Program-made: the position numbers and the translations under genes | Assembly (NCBI GenBank): GCA_001298575.1 | Contig: LJCV01000316.1 | Coordinates: 1 to 33,285, forward strand | DNA: 33,285 nt | Source of the DNA: Actinobacteria bacterium OK074 | Lineage (GTDB): Bacteria; Actinomycetota; Actinomycetes; Streptomycetales; Streptomycetaceae | Direction: 5' to 3' | Shown: piece by piece, positions 8,221 to 14,595 of the stretch | Position numbering within the stretch: the stretch's first letter is position 1 | Layout: every line of letters starts with the position of its first letter | Notes under the pieces: model-generated | Told to the model about the DNA's origin: nothing | The model's database searches: none | Seen by the model: only the letters and a program-made list of their open reading frames with translations

Positions 8221-9816
8221 TCACACCAGGTAGGCGTTGTCGAGGTTGAGATAGACGAACTTGTTGAGGGTCGGCCCGTGCACCTTCGTGGAGGCGACCT
8301 GGACCGAGTCGGTGACCGCGAGGTCGATGATGAACGCCTGGTCCAGCAGCGTGTCGGAGATCTTCTGGTAGAGGGCGTGGGCGGCGGCGCTGTCGCCGTC
8401 CTTGCGCCGCCAGGCGTCCTGCACCTCCTCGCTGTACTGCGCGGAGCTGAAGTGCGAGGTGTTGTTCGCCTCGTTGAAGGGGTACGCGCTCACCGACAGG
8501 GTGGCGGGGTGCACCTGCGCGAAGCCGTGGCCGTTGACCCACAGGGCCGGCATGGTGCCGGAGATCAGCATCTTCTGGAAGGCGGCCGGGTCGGAGGGCT
8601 CCAACCGGGTCTTGATACCGACCTGTTGGAGGTCGTACTGCACCATCTCGGCGATGGTGGTGTGCGGTTGGGTGTTGGGATGCCCCAGCGCGACGGTCCC
8701 GCTCGTCGGCACGCCCGACGACTTCAGCAGCGCCCGTGCCTTGGCCGGGTCGTGCGTGTAGTGGGTGCGGTTCGCCTCGGTGTAGGCGGGCGACGACTTG
8801 GGCCAGGGCGCGGCCGAGGCCAGCGCGTAGCCGCCGAGGGCCTGCTCGACGATCCGGTCGCGGTCCACGGCCCAGGCGACGGCCTGCCGGAAGTCCTTGT
8901 TGTCCGAGGGCGACTTGGTGACGGTGGCGCCCACGTACTCGCCCTGGTTGCCGCTGTCGTACCGCTTGATGGTGAAGTCGTCGTTGCCCTTGAGCGTGGA
9001 GAGGTACTTGCCCGACACGTGGTACGACAGCTGCGCCTGGCCCGAGCGGAGCGCGGACAGCAGGGCGTCCGGCTGGGTGTAGACGCGGAGTTGGACCGAG
9101 TCGAGGTAAGGGCGGTCCGGCAGCCAGTACTTGGCGTTGCGGGTGAGCGTCAGCCCCGTGCCCGGCTGCCACTTGGTGAGTTCGAACGGACCGGTGCCGT
9201 TGAGTTTCGTGCCCTTGACCGCCTCGTCGATCGTGTGCCGGTCCGGGATGATCATGAACTCGAAGAGGTCGAAGAGGTTGCTCACCGGGTGCGCCAGCTT
9301 CAGCACCAGTTCGTGGTCGCCGCGCTTCTCGAACCCGGTCACCGTCTTCGCCGTGGACGCCAACTGGGCGGACCGCTCCGGCTTCCGGATGTTCTCGACG
9401 GCGAAGATGACGTCGTCGGCGGTGAAGGCGCGGCCGTCGTGGTAGGTCACGTCGTCGCGCAGCTTCAGCACGATGCTCTTGCCGTCGGCGGAGTAGGTCC
9501 ACGACGTGGCCAGCTCCGGCTGGGGCTGGAGCTTGTCGTCGTAGCGGATCAGGGTGTTGAAGATCAGCCGGTTCTGCAACGACTCGCCGGTCTGGGTGAA
9601 CAGCAGGGCGGGGGTGAAGTCCTGGTTGATGGCGACGGTCAGCGAACCGCCGCGTTTCGGCGCGCCCGACGACTTGCTGTCGTCGGACGACGACACGGCC
9701 GACCGGCAGCCCGCCAGCGCACCGCCCGCCCCGAGCAACAGGGCACCGGCGCCCGCCGCCCGCAGGGCCGAACGCCGGGACAGCGGATCCGGGGGCAGGT
9801 GGAAAGGAGTGCGCAT
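8221..9816 (-). CDS. ABC transporter substrate-binding lipoprotein (SBP_bac_5 family, 531 aa)
   Basis: Extracellular receptor that delivers solute to the permease pair. The N-terminus has a twin-arginine motif (SRRSALRAAG near residues 13-22), a hydrophobic stretch and a lipobox LAGC at 34-37. It is therefore probably exported by Tat and lipid-anchored at Cys37. The body fits the oligopeptide/nickel family 5 pattern: GGSLTVAINQDFTP, ATSWTYSADGKSIVLKLRDDVTYHDGRAFTADDV and, near the middle, FRQAVAWAVDRDRIVEQALGG. It is the first structural gene of a five-gene minus-strand operon ending in the arylsulfatase. The preceding 279 nt carry a leader peptide gene. No strong Shine-Dalgarno sequence precedes the ATG. 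The ligand is inferred, from the sulfatase, to be a sulfate ester or another sulfur compound. Confidence 0.92.
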   Translation of the reverse strand: MRTPFHLPPDPLSRRSALRAAGAGALLLGAGGALAGCRSAVSSSDDSKSSGAPKRGGSLTVAINQDFTPALLFTQTGESLQNRLIFNTLIRYDDKLQPQPELATSWTYSADGKSIVLKLRDDVTYHDGRAFTADDVIFAVENIRKPERSAQLASTAKTVTGFEKRGDHELVLKLAHPVSNLFDLFEFMIIPDRHTIDEAVKGTKLNGTGPFELTKWQPGTGLTLTRNAKYWLPDRPYLDSVQLRVYTQPDALLSALRSGQAQLSYHVSGKYLSTLKGNDDFTIKRYDSGNQGEYVGATVTKSPSDNKDFRQAVAWAVDRDRIVEQALGGYALASAAPWPKSSPAYTEANRTHYTHDPAKARALLKSSGVPTSGTVALGHPNTQPHTTIAEMVQYDLQQVGIKTRLEPSDPAAFQKMLISGTMPALWVNGHGFAQVHPATLSVSAYPFNEANNTSHFSSAQYSEEVQDAWRRKDGDSAAAHALYQKISDTLLDQAFIIDLAVTDSVQVASTKVHGPTLNKFVYLNLDNAYLV

Positions 9817-10095
9817 GGCGGGAGACCTATTCTTTTCGCTGCGGAAGGAATTAATGGCCCGTAGAGAACGCCACGGAACGTCCGGAGAACCGGACCCGGT
9901 GGCAGGGCGTGGGGCGCACGGGCGGAGGCGACCGACGACACACGGCCGACGCCGGTCGGCGGGGCGAACGGCGGCGCGCGGTCAGGGGTGCGCGTACGGG
10001 AGGCGAGGGCCGTGGAAGGGCCGGCGACCGGGCGGCCCGAACGGCCGGGCACGCCCGCGAAGGCGACGGGGAATCAGCGGGAAATCAGCGCGGAA
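9817..10095 (-). promoter_or_regulatory. Leader region between the leader peptide and the binding-protein gene
   Basis: No gene was found here. The transcript could fold several short GC-rich hairpins. The clearest are 9945-9960 (gccgac/gtcggc, 4-nt loop) and 9879-9894 (gtccgg/ccggac). Close to the coding start it is unusually AT-rich and contains an imperfect 7-bp inverted repeat (9829-9835 with 9845-9851). It would be the place for attenuation linked to translation of the upstream leader peptide, but no single dominant terminator stands out. Confidence 0.4.
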
Positions 10096-10182
10096 TCAAC
10101 AACAGGGGACGGCACAGATCGCACTGGACTGACGACAGAGGTCGACATGCCAGCGGGATACGAGGCGCAGGTCCGGATTCAC
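10096..10182 (-). CDS. Putative sulfur-responsive leader peptide (28 aa)
   Basis: A tiny ORF starting at GTG 10182, too short for routine gene calling. Its C-terminal 20 residues are SRWHVDLCRQSSAICAVPCC, followed by TGA. The core HVDLxRxxSAxC is the same motif found in two other small ORFs of this window, each ahead of a sulfur-related operon; the present one also ends in Cys-Cys. The GTG lies just 8 nt past a good -10 box and has no Shine-Dalgarno sequence, so the transcript may be leaderless. Short cysteine-rich leaderless ORFs acting as cysteine attenuators are known from mycobacteria. By analogy, ribosome behaviour here would report cysteine supply and control the transporter/arylsulfatase operon 279 nt downstream. 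The role is inferred. Confidence 0.7.
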   Translation of the reverse strand: MNPDLRLVSRWHVDLCRQSSAICAVPCC

Positions 10183-10189
10183 GCGGAGC

Positions 10190-10218
10190 AGAATGACAGC
10201 CGTCCGCACCGCGGTCAA
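10190..10218 (-). promoter_or_regulatory. Promoter for the leader peptide and sulfate-ester operon
   Basis: On the minus strand TTGACC (10213-10218) and CATTCT (10190-10195) are separated by 17 nt, a good vegetative-type promoter. The expected transcription start falls on or next to the GTG of the leader peptide, indicating a leaderless mRNA. It lies just past the 3' end of the ROK gene, so the operon need not depend on read-through from it. Confidence 0.5.
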
Positions 10219-10242
10219 CAGCACCCGTCCCAAGACGCCCCT

Positions 10243-11475
10243 TCAGGCCGACGGCAGCATGGCCGCCGTGTTGCCGAAAGCTTGCAGCGGGCTCCTGAAC
10301 AGCGGATTCAGCACCACAGTGGCGGCCGCCACAGGAAGTGCCGACGGTCCGGCATGTGGGACGACGATGCGTTCGGGGTCGTCGCAGACGTGGCTGTGCC
10401 CGACCGCGGCCTCCCGCAGGTCGGCCAGATAGTGCTCCCGGAGCATGCTCGACTGCTCGGTGATCACGGCGAGTTCGGGGTTGAGGACGTCCAGCAGCAG
10501 CCCGGTCGCCCGGCCCACCGCACGCGCGCGTTCCCGCAGCAGCGCGTCCGCCCGCCGGTCCCCGGCCGCCGCCGCGTCGATCAGCAGCGGGATCCGGGGC
10601 CGCGGCACGATCCCCAGCTCCACCGCGCGCTGCCCGAGCACGGTGTCGGACACGGTCGCCTCCAGGCAGCCGGTACGACCGCACGGGCACACGGCCGTCG
10701 AGTCGGGCACCGGCAGATGCGCCACGTCGCCCGCGCCCGAGGCCGGGCCCCGGTGCACCACGCCCGCGATGGCGACCGCCGCGTCCACCACGTTGCCCAC
10801 GAACAGGTGGACCAGCGACCGCCGGGCCGCGGGCCGCCCGAACAGCAGCTCGGACTGGGCGACCGCACGCGCGTGGTTGTCGATCCGGACCGGCAGCCCG
10901 GTCAGCCGCCGCAACTCGGCGGCCAGCGGGTGCTGGTACAGGCCCAGGGCGTCGTGCCGGACGACGGTCCCGGTCTCCGGGTCCACCCAGCCGCCGATCG
11001 CCGCGCCGATGCCGAGCAGCCGGCTGCCCGCGGGCGCGCGCCCCGACACGAACACCCGCAGGCTGCGCCCCACGTGGTCGACCAACTGGGCGGCGGGCAC
11101 CCCGTAGTACTCGAGATCCTGCCGGGCCAGCACCTTCCCGCGCAGGTCGGCCAGGCAGAACGTGGACCGCGGCACCCCGATGTGCACCCCGGCGACCAGC
11201 GGCCCGCCCGCCGCGGCGGTGGCCAGGTCCACCGGGATCTGCGGCCGGCCCACACCGCCCGCCGCCACCAGCTCGGGGATCTCCCGCACAAGTCCCAGCC
11301 GGGCCAGATCGGTGCACTGCCGGGAGACGGCCGCCCGACTCAGCCCGGACAGCCGGGCGATACCGCTGCGGGCCACCGGGCCGTGATCGAGCACGGCCCG
11401 CAGGACGGACGCGGCGTTGGCCTCGCGGCGGCCGTCACCGGGGGTGCGGGTACCCGGGGGGAGCGTGGTCGACAT
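10243..11475 (-). CDS. ROK-family transcriptional regulator (410 aa)
   Basis: An N-terminal winged helix-turn-helix occupies about residues 20-70 (VLRAVLDHGPVARSGIARLSG, then LSRAAVSRQCTDLARLGLV). It is followed by a ROK sugar-kinase-like domain. The ROK zinc motif CPCGRTGCLE is at 263-272, with GIGAAIGGWVDPETG near 155-169 and RIDNHARAVAQSE near 197-209. Members usually repress transport or catabolic genes in response to a small ligand, often a sugar or sugar derivative. I start it at ATG 11475, preceded by AGGA; the open frame to 11919 is GC-driven. It sits between the minus-strand sulfate-ester operon and the divergent dioxygenase/sulfatase operon, so it may control both. A sugar-like ligand would fit if the substrates are sulfated carbohydrates; that is inference. 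Confidence 0.9.
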   Translation of the reverse strand: MSTTLPPGTRTPGDGRREANAASVLRAVLDHGPVARSGIARLSGLSRAAVSRQCTDLARLGLVREIPELVAAGGVGRPQIPVDLATAAAGGPLVAGVHIGVPRSTFCLADLRGKVLARQDLEYYGVPAAQLVDHVGRSLRVFVSGRAPAGSRLLGIGAAIGGWVDPETGTVVRHDALGLYQHPLAAELRRLTGLPVRIDNHARAVAQSELLFGRPAARRSLVHLFVGNVVDAAVAIAGVVHRGPASGAGDVAHLPVPDSTAVCPCGRTGCLEATVSDTVLGQRAVELGIVPRPRIPLLIDAAAAGDRRADALLRERARAVGRATGLLLDVLNPELAVITEQSSMLREHYLADLREAAVGHSHVCDDPERIVVPHAGPSALPVAAATVVLNPLFRSPLQAFGNTAAMLPSA

Positions 11476-11646
11476 GGCGGTCCATCCTGGTCGTAGGGGG
11501 GTGCGGGACGCCCGCGGCGGGTGGCCGGGGAAGATCCGGGGGCACCAACATGCCGTGTGCGGGGCGGGTTTGGCGACCGGGCACGGCTGTCGGGCGGGCG
11601 AGGGTGACGGGCGTGTTGCAGCGTCGTGAAGCGGTCGGCGCAGACC

Positions 11647-11676
11647 TTGACCGGCGAGCGGCACGGTGGCCATGCT
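11647..11676 (+). promoter_or_regulatory. Possible promoter for the dioxygenase/sulfatase operon
   Basis: TTGACC (11647-11652) and CATGCT (11671-11676) are spaced by 18 nt. The predicted start of transcription is close to the ATG at 11684 of a small cysteine-ending ORF, the same leaderless arrangement as on the opposite side of the ROK gene. The -10 match is only moderate. Confidence 0.3.
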
Positions 11677-11683
11677 CCTGGGC

Positions 11684-11764
11684 ATGACCGCGCCGATTCC
11701 TTCTGGCCCGCGGCTCCGCACCGGTCGGCGGTGTGCCGCCGCGGCCGTGTGTCCCTGTCGCTGA
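11684..11764 (+). CDS. Candidate cysteine-rich leader peptide (26 aa)
   Basis: A short ORF whose product ends RTGRRCAAAAVCPCR before TGA. It lacks the HVDL motif of the other three leaders. It shares position (upstream of a sulfur operon), size, a clustered cysteine end and a possibly leaderless start 7 nt past a -10-like box. An in-frame ATG at 11672 would add four residues. Two tandem-repeat blocks follow its stop codon directly. Without conservation data this may be chance in a GC-rich intergenic region. Confidence 0.3.
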   Translation: MTAPIPSGPRLRTGRRCAAAAVCPCR

Positions 11765-11800
11765 CACCGCCCGTCGTCCTCGACACCGCCCGTCGTCCTC
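11763..11800. repeat. Perfect tandem repeat, 2 x 19 bp
   Basis: gacaccgcccgtcgtcctc occurs at 11763-11781 and again at 11782-11800 with no mismatch. It lies in the 539-bp divergent region between the ROK regulator and the dioxygenase gene. Direct repeats of about two helical turns in such a place are candidate regulator sites. Confidence 0.75.
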
Positions 11801-11838
11801 CCTGTCGCGCGACCGCGCCGCCGAGTGCTCCGTCCTCC

Positions 11839-11860
11839 CGTCCGATCGCCGTCCGATCGC
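11839..11860. repeat. Perfect tandem repeat, 2 x 11 bp
   Basis: cgtccgatcgc occurs at 11839-11849 and 11850-11860. Each copy contains the palindrome cgatcg, and the 11-bp period would place both on the same face of the helix. The position in the divergent control region suggests an operator, possibly for the ROK protein, but this is untested. The rest of the 11476-12014 gap shows no further gene. Confidence 0.65.
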
Positions 11861-12014
11861 GAGCGCCTTGGAAGCCCACGGCTTTCACCTGGGCTGATTT
11901 CCTTCCGCTCCGAGAGCAATTAAGCCGGAGCCGGCGCCGCACCTTCCGCTCGCACAGCAAAAAACCGCACGGCAATGAACCCGCACACAACCCACCCCAA
12001 CGAAGGACCCCCTC

Positions 12015-12971
12015 ATGACGACCACCACCCCCCCCCCCGCCACCATCACCGTCCAGAAGGTCGGCGGTCGCATCGGCGCCGTCATCTCCGGCGTCCGGCT
12101 CGGCGGCGACCTGCACCCGGACACCGTGGCCGCGATCCGCGCCGCCCTCCTGCAACACAAGGTCGTCTTCTTCCGCGACCAGCAGCACCTCGACGCCGAG
12201 GGCCACGAGGCGTTCGGCCGCCTGCTCGGCGAGCCCGTCGCGCACCCCACCGTGCCCTCCGTCGACGGCAAGTACGCCTTCGGCATCGACAACGACCACG
12301 GCGGGCGCGCCAACCAGTGGCACTCCGACGTCACGTTCGTGCCCGCGTACCCGGCGTTCTCCATCCTGCGCGCCGAGGTCGTCCCGCCCTACGGCGGCAA
12401 CACCCTGTGGGCCAACACGGCCGCCGCGTACGCCGAACTCCCCGACGCGCTCAAGCTGCTGGCCGACCACCTGCGGGCCGAACACACCAACGACTACGAC
12501 TACGCGGCCGTACGCCCCGAGGCTGCCTCCGCCGAACTCCAGCGCCACCGCCAGGTGTTCATCTCCACCAAGTACCGCACCGAGCACCCCGTGGTGCGCG
12601 TGCACCCCGAGACCGGCGAACGCGTCCTGCTGCTGGGCAACTTCGTCAAGCGCGTCGTCGGGCTGCGCGGCGGCGACTCGCGTGCCGTCATCGACCTGTT
12701 CCAGTCGCACGTCGAGCGCCCCGAGAACACCGTCCGCTGGCAGTGGCGCGCCGGTGACGTCGCCATCTGGGACAACCGCGCCACCCAGCACTACGGCGTG
12801 GACGACTCCGACGCCCACGAGCGCACCCTGCGCCGCGTGACCATCGACGGCGACGTCCCCGTGGGCCCCGACGGCCGCCGCTCCACGCTGCTGGAGCCCG
12901 CCTCGGTGCCCGAGCCGTCGTACGGGATCGCCTCCGGCGCCTCCACCGACGGCGCCCTCGCGGAGGCATGA
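12015..12971 (+). CDS. TauD/AtsK-family Fe(II)/2-oxoglutarate dioxygenase (318 aa)
   Basis: A cytoplasmic non-haem iron oxygenase of the taurine dioxygenase / alkylsulfatase AtsK group. Such enzymes hydroxylate the carbon next to the sulfonate or sulfate, releasing sulfite or sulfate. The iron ligands are visible as the HSD motif (His103, Asp105; in ANQWHSDVTF) and the distal His259 (NRATQHYGV). The 2-oxoglutarate-binding arginine is in ERTLRRVTIDG (Arg270 or Arg273). Length is normal for the family. The ATG at 12015 has AAGGA 8-12 nt upstream. The next gene, a sulfatase, starts 4 nt after the stop, so the two form an operon. That neighbour favours alkyl sulfate esters over taurine as substrate, but the sequence alone does not settle it. 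Confidence 0.92.
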   Translation: MTTTTPPPATITVQKVGGRIGAVISGVRLGGDLHPDTVAAIRAALLQHKVVFFRDQQHLDAEGHEAFGRLLGEPVAHPTVPSVDGKYAFGIDNDHGGRANQWHSDVTFVPAYPAFSILRAEVVPPYGGNTLWANTAAAYAELPDALKLLADHLRAEHTNDYDYAAVRPEAASAELQRHRQVFISTKYRTEHPVVRVHPETGERVLLLGNFVKRVVGLRGGDSRAVIDLFQSHVERPENTVRWQWRAGDVAIWDNRATQHYGVDDSDAHERTLRRVTIDGDVPVGPDGRRSTLLEPASVPEPSYGIASGASTDGALAEA

Positions 12972-12975
12972 ACCG

Positions 12976-14433
12976 ATGACCGACCCCGCCTTCGCGGCCG
13001 TACCGGTGCCGGGTCCCGCGCGGCCGTCCGTGATCGTCGTGCTCACCGACCAGCAGCGCTGGGACACCACGGGCGTGCACGGCAACCCGGCCGACGTGAC
13101 GCCGCAGTTCGACCGGATCGCCCGCGAGGGCACGCACGTGGAGCAGGCGATCACGCCCAACCCCGTGTGCGCGCCCGCCCGTTCGGCGCTCCAGACGGGC
13201 CGGTACCCGACCGCGACGGGCGTCTTCCGCAACGGCCGCGCGCTGCCGGGGGACGTCGCGACGCTGGCCGGGACGTTCGCGGAGGCGGGGTACACCACCG
13301 GCTACATCGGCAAGTGGCACCTGGCGGGCGGCGACCAGCCGGCCGGCCCCGTGGCGCCCGAACGGCGCGGCGGCTACCGGGAATGGCTGGCCGCCGACCG
13401 CCTGGAACACACCTCGGACGCCTACCGCACCGTGGTCTACGACGGCGACGGCGAACCCGTACGGCTGCCGGGCTACCGCTCCGACGCGCTGATCGACGCG
13501 GCGATCCGGTTCGTCGCCGACCACCACGAGCGGCCCTTCCTGCTGTTCCTGTCCCTGCTGGAGCCGCACCACCAGAACGCCACCGACGACCACCCGGCCC
13601 CGGACGGCTACCGCGAGCGCCACGAGGGCAGTTGGCTGCCGCCCGACCTCGCCGCCCTGAGCCCGGGCGCGCCCCAGGGCGGCGCCCACCGCCACCTCGG
13701 CGGCTACCTCGGCCAGATCAGACGGGTCGACGAGGGCGTCGGCCGGCTGCGCGACGCGCTGCGCAGCCTCGGCATCGCCGACGACACCGTCCTGGCCTGG
13801 ACCGCCGACCACGGCTCCCACTTCCGCACCCGCAACAGCGAGTACAAGCGCTCCGCCCACGACGCCTCCGTCCGCGTCCCGCTGGCCCTGACCGGCCCCG
13901 GCTTCACCGGCGGCGGCCGCATCCGGCACCCGGTCGGCACCGTCGACCTGATGCCGACGCTCCTGGACGCCGCCGGACTGCCCGTCCCCGACGGCGTGCA
14001 CGGCCGCTCCTTCCTGCCGCTGACCGGCGGCGGCACCGACCCCGGGCGGCCCCCGGAGGTCTTCGTGCAGATCAGCGAGGACCAGGTCGGCCGGGCGGTG
14101 CGCACCGACCGCTGGAAGTACGCCGTCGTGGCCCCGGACGCGGACCCCTGGCGCGAGTCCGGCGCGACCGCCTACGTGGAGAGCGAGCTGTACGACCTGC
14201 ACGCCGACCCCTACGAACTGGACAACCTCGCGGGCCTGACCTCGCACCGCGCGGTCGCCGACGGCCTGCGCGAGGCGTTGCTGGCCTGGCTGAAAAGAGC
14301 GGGGGAGGAGCCGGCGGACATCGCCCCGGCCCCCGCCCGCCGCCCGGGCCAGCGCAGAGTCGACGCCGAAGTGCACGAACTGCCCTGGAGGGGCGTGCGG
14401 TTCGGCCACCAGGCGGGCGGAGGGCGCCCGTAA
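12976..14433 (+). CDS. Sulfatase, formylglycine-dependent (485 aa)
   Basis: Second type I sulfatase of the window, shorter and only distantly similar to the first. Key residues are visible: metal-binding TDQQRWD at 24-30, CAPAR at 65-69 (Cys65 the formylglycine precursor; Ala in place of the common Ser is allowed in CxPxR), GKWH at 112-115, EPHH at 196-199, the second metal site TADHGSH at 276-282 and Lys291. No signal peptide is seen, so a cytoplasmic location is likely. GGAGG precedes the ATG, and the gene starts 4 nt after the dioxygenase gene. A choline-sulfatase-like or alkyl/carbohydrate sulfatase role is possible; the exact substrate is unknown. Pairing with a TauD-type enzyme means the operon can attack sulfate esters by both hydrolysis and oxidation. 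Confidence 0.92.
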   Translation: MTDPAFAAVPVPGPARPSVIVVLTDQQRWDTTGVHGNPADVTPQFDRIAREGTHVEQAITPNPVCAPARSALQTGRYPTATGVFRNGRALPGDVATLAGTFAEAGYTTGYIGKWHLAGGDQPAGPVAPERRGGYREWLAADRLEHTSDAYRTVVYDGDGEPVRLPGYRSDALIDAAIRFVADHHERPFLLFLSLLEPHHQNATDDHPAPDGYRERHEGSWLPPDLAALSPGAPQGGAHRHLGGYLGQIRRVDEGVGRLRDALRSLGIADDTVLAWTADHGSHFRTRNSEYKRSAHDASVRVPLALTGPGFTGGGRIRHPVGTVDLMPTLLDAAGLPVPDGVHGRSFLPLTGGGTDPGRPPEVFVQISEDQVGRAVRTDRWKYAVVAPDADPWRESGATAYVESELYDLHADPYELDNLAGLTSHRAVADGLREALLAWLKRAGEEPADIAPAPARRPGQRRVDAEVHELPWRGVRFGHQAGGGRP

Positions 14434-14438
14434 CGGAC

Positions 14439-14456
14439 CCATGTCCGGACACATGG
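14439..14456 (+). terminator. Short hairpin after the sulfatase gene
   Basis: ccatgt (14439-14444) and acatgg (14451-14456) flank ccggac, just 5 nt past the sulfatase stop. The inner tgtccggaca (14442-14451) is also a perfect palindrome. It could be a weak terminator or a protein site. Confidence 0.4.
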
Positions 14457-14468
14457 CGGACGGCCCTC

Positions 14469-14526
14469 TTGACGTCGGGCGGAGGCGGGTTCGACACTCC
14501 TGGGGAATCCTAGTGAACAGGTAGGA
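14469..14526 (+). promoter_or_regulatory. Possible promoter and operator for the GST-like gene
   Basis: TTGACG (14469-14474) is followed after 18 nt by GACACT (14493-14498). Downstream lies an inverted repeat tccta (14508-14512) / tagga (14522-14526) with a 9-nt spacer, in an AT-richer patch. It is positioned where a repressor could block transcription. No known regulator site was identified with confidence. Confidence 0.35.
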
Positions 14527-14595
14527 AAAGCCAGCGAGCGCGTACGGTCGCCACCGCCGCGCCGTACGTCCGCACGCCCTGACCCGGGGAGACCG

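Noticed and set aside
9988..11496. Plus-strand 502-codon ORF
   Set aside because: Antisense to the ROK regulator; composition is Arg/Gln/Gly/His-rich as expected of a GC-bias shadow.
11626..12018. Plus-strand 130-codon ORF in the divergent control region
   Set aside because: Ser/Arg/Pro-rich with no hydrophobic pattern, overlaps the tandem repeats and the dioxygenase start; looks non-coding.
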